Assembly (NCBI GenBank): GCA_910585615.1
Contig: CAJUFO010000092.1
Coordinates: forward strand, 1 to 14,848
From: an uncultured Acetatifactor sp.
GTDB lineage: Bacteria; Bacillota; Clostridia; Lachnospirales; Lachnospiraceae
Direction: 5' to 3'
Length of the DNA: 14,848 nucleotides
Positions 13,529 through 14,848 of the stretch are shown piece by piece. Made by a program: the position numbers and the translations under genes. Under the pieces are notes generated by a model. The model had not been told where the DNA came from. It worked only from the letters and a program-made list of their open reading frames with translations, and did no database searches. How positions within the stretch are numbered: the stretch's first letter is position 1; every line of letters starts with the position of its first letter.

Positions 13529-14086
13529 ATGAAAGGGACGAAGAAGACAGTATGTGCGGCTGCCATTGCGCTGGCCCTTGTGGCGGGGGCTTCCGCGGGC
13601 AGCGCCAGGGCCTATTTCACCACATTCGCAACGGCCCGCGGCGGCCATCAGATTACGGTAGGCACGAAATCCCAGATCACGGAGCAGTTCTCCGACTGGA
13701 CCAAGCGGATTCAGCTGAGCAACACGGGGACAGCGGAGTGCTATGTCCGGGCCAGGGTCTTCGCGGGAAGCACCTATGGGCTGGAGTACAGCGGCAGCAC
13801 AGGGTGGCGTGACGGCGGCGACGGGTATTGGTATTATGATGAGATTCTTCCGGCGGGAGGGACCACGGGGGAGCTGCAGGTAAAGATTACGCTGCCTGCG
13901 GTCACGGTGGAGGATCCGGCGTTGGAGACACCGCCCCCTTATACGGAGGACTTCAATGTGGTGGTGATTCAGGAGTGCACGGCAGTACTGTATGAGGAGG
14001 ACGGCATCCCTTACGCGGACTGGGATGCGGTGCTGGACAGCGGCAGGGACAGCTATGGATGGGAAGGAGGCGAGGCGGATGAGTGA
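13529..14086 (+). CDS. TasA/camelysin-like secreted protein with SipW-type signal
   Basis: This 185-aa protein has an N-terminal signal (KKTVCAAAIALALVAG, then SARAYFTTFATA). The hydrophobic core followed by A-YFT resembles the signals cut by SipW-like peptidases in TasA/CalY proteins. The mature part begins QITVGTKSQITEQFSDW and then has the family pattern of a strand followed by SNTGTAECYVRARVF, that is, N-x-G plus (A/C)YVR. TasA relatives form extracellular matrix fibres, so an extracellular structural role is inferred. AGGAGG (13515-13520) lies 8 nt before ATG 13529; a GTG at 13520 is embedded in that site and is not used. No LPxTG is present. It overlaps the following gene by 8 bp. The similarity is at the level of pattern and not close identity, so the call is moderate. 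Confidence 0.72.
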   Translation: MKGTKKTVCAAAIALALVAGASAGSARAYFTTFATARGGHQITVGTKSQITEQFSDWTKRIQLSNTGTAECYVRARVFAGSTYGLEYSGSTGWRDGGDGYWYYDEILPAGGTTGELQVKITLPAVTVEDPALETPPPYTEDFNVVVIQECTAVLYEEDGIPYADWDAVLDSGRDSYGWEGGEADE

Positions 14087-14848
14087 CGGGAAACGGAAGA
14101 AGGGCATTCGGGGGAAAAACGGCATCCTCCCCGGGACGGTGGTCCTGTTCGCGCTGGCCATAGCGCTGCTGTCCTTCAGCGCCATAGGCAGCACCCGGGC
14201 GGCGCTGACCTATTATTCGGAGACCTACACGGCCCAGATCGACGTCCAGAGCATCGGCGTGACCCTGCTGGAGAACGGCGAGGTGGCAGGGTATCGCGAC
14301 TACACCCATGCGGACAATGAATGGAACGAGGCCTCCGGGGAGCTGCTGGCCCTGCCCGAGGGGGAGGAGTGGCAGATAGGGAGGACCTACCCGGAAGCTT
14401 TGAGCGTGCGCAACAGCGGCTCCATCGACGAGTATGTCCGGGTGAAGATATACAAGTACTGGGTGGACGAGGCGGGGAACAAGCTCCCCCATCTGTCCCC
14501 GTCTATGATAGACCTGCACCTGACGGGAGGCCGTTGGCTTGTGGACGACAGGGCGACCACGGCGAACATGGGCCAGGGCGACCCCAGGGACGGTGAGATG
14601 ATAGTGCTGTACTATGACAGCCCGCTGCCCGCGGCAGGGGAGGGCATGTACTATGAGACGGAGCCTTTCGCGGATTCGGTGGCCATAAAGAGCGACGTGG
14701 CCACGAAAGTGACGGAGGAGCGGATTACGGATGCCAACGGCTGGACCACGGTGCGGACGGCCTACGACTATGACGGGGCCACTTTCGTGGTGGAGGCCGA
14801 GGTGGACGCGGTGCAGACCCACAACGCCCAGAGCGCCATCAAGAGCGC
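14079..14848 (+). CDS. Second TasA/camelysin-like secreted protein, partial at window end
   Basis: The frame stays open to the last base, giving 256 complete codons. AAGGAGG (14064-14070) lies 8 nt before ATG 14079. A basic N-terminus (GKRKKGIRGKNG) precedes a hydrophobic signal (GTVVLFALAIALLSFSAIG, then STRAAL). The mature part starts TYYSETYTAQIDVQSIGVTLLENG, followed by LSVRNSGSIDEYVRVKIYKYW. The N-x-G plus YVR pattern matches that of the preceding gene and of SipW-dependent matrix proteins. The two genes overlap by 8 bp and are probably co-translated. A secreted accessory or matrix fibre component is inferred. The C-terminus lies outside the window, so a sorting signal cannot be excluded. 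Confidence 0.72.
   Translation, partial: MSDGKRKKGIRGKNGILPGTVVLFALAIALLSFSAIGSTRAALTYYSETYTAQIDVQSIGVTLLENGEVAGYRDYTHADNEWNEASGELLALPEGEEWQIGRTYPEALSVRNSGSIDEYVRVKIYKYWVDEAGNKLPHLSPSMIDLHLTGGRWLVDDRATTANMGQGDPRDGEMIVLYYDSPLPAAGEGMYYETEPFADSVAIKSDVATKVTEERITDANGWTTVRTAYDYDGATFVVEAEVDAVQTHNAQSAIKS

Noticed and set aside
12653..14194. Very long minus-strand open frame (513 codons) opposite the pilin-like and TasA-like genes
   Set aside because: The plus-strand genes have signal peptides, correctly spaced ribosome sites and family patterns. The antisense frame shows none of these and reflects GC-biased codon use.

Overview
The window is a Gram-positive surface-fibre (sortase-assembled pilus) locus. 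It probably comes from a gut-type Clostridia genome, most likely Lachnospiraceae. This rests on strong AGGAGG-type ribosome binding sites, LPSTGG sorting signals, paired class C sortases, a BTAD-type regulator and TasA-like secreted proteins. The genus cannot be fixed from sequence alone.

Left part (1-2230): a triple zinc-ribbon/AP2 DNA-binding-type protein overlaps by 4 bp (ATGA) a SARP/BTAD-like transcriptional regulator whose C-terminal domain looks like a degenerate GGDEF fold. A bidirectional hairpin terminator follows. Next (2232-2935, minus strand) is an AT-rich RelB/RelE-type toxin-antitoxin pair with a clear promoter (TTGCTT-17-TATAAT) embedded in two palindromes. It sits between the regulator and the pilus genes and looks like an insertion.

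Right part (3111 to the window end, all plus strand): a small conserved-looking protein of unknown function; a giant LPSTGG surface protein (about 1,686 aa) with two Cys/His-rich clusters, a 78-bp tandem repeat and a C-terminal SpaA domain; a 534-aa SpaA-type major pilin with LPSTGG; a class C sortase interrupted by an in-frame TAG; a second, intact class C sortase; a secreted pilin-like protein without a sorting signal; and two TasA/camelysin-like secreted proteins, the last cut by the window end. Most junctions overlap or nearly touch, so this reads as one operon. The exceptions are the gaps on either side of the major pilin gene, and each holds a strong hairpin without a U-run.

Working model (inference): the giant protein would be the tip or adhesin, the 534-aa protein the shaft, and the intact sortase the polymerase. 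The unanchored pilin-like protein and the TasA-like proteins would be accessory fibre or matrix components that probably need a dedicated SipW-type signal peptidase, which is not in the window. The BTAD regulator is the natural candidate controller. The points most worth checking are the nonsense-interrupted sortase, the combination of sortase pilins with TasA-like proteins, the Cys/His modules of the giant protein, and the hairpins flanking the major pilin gene.
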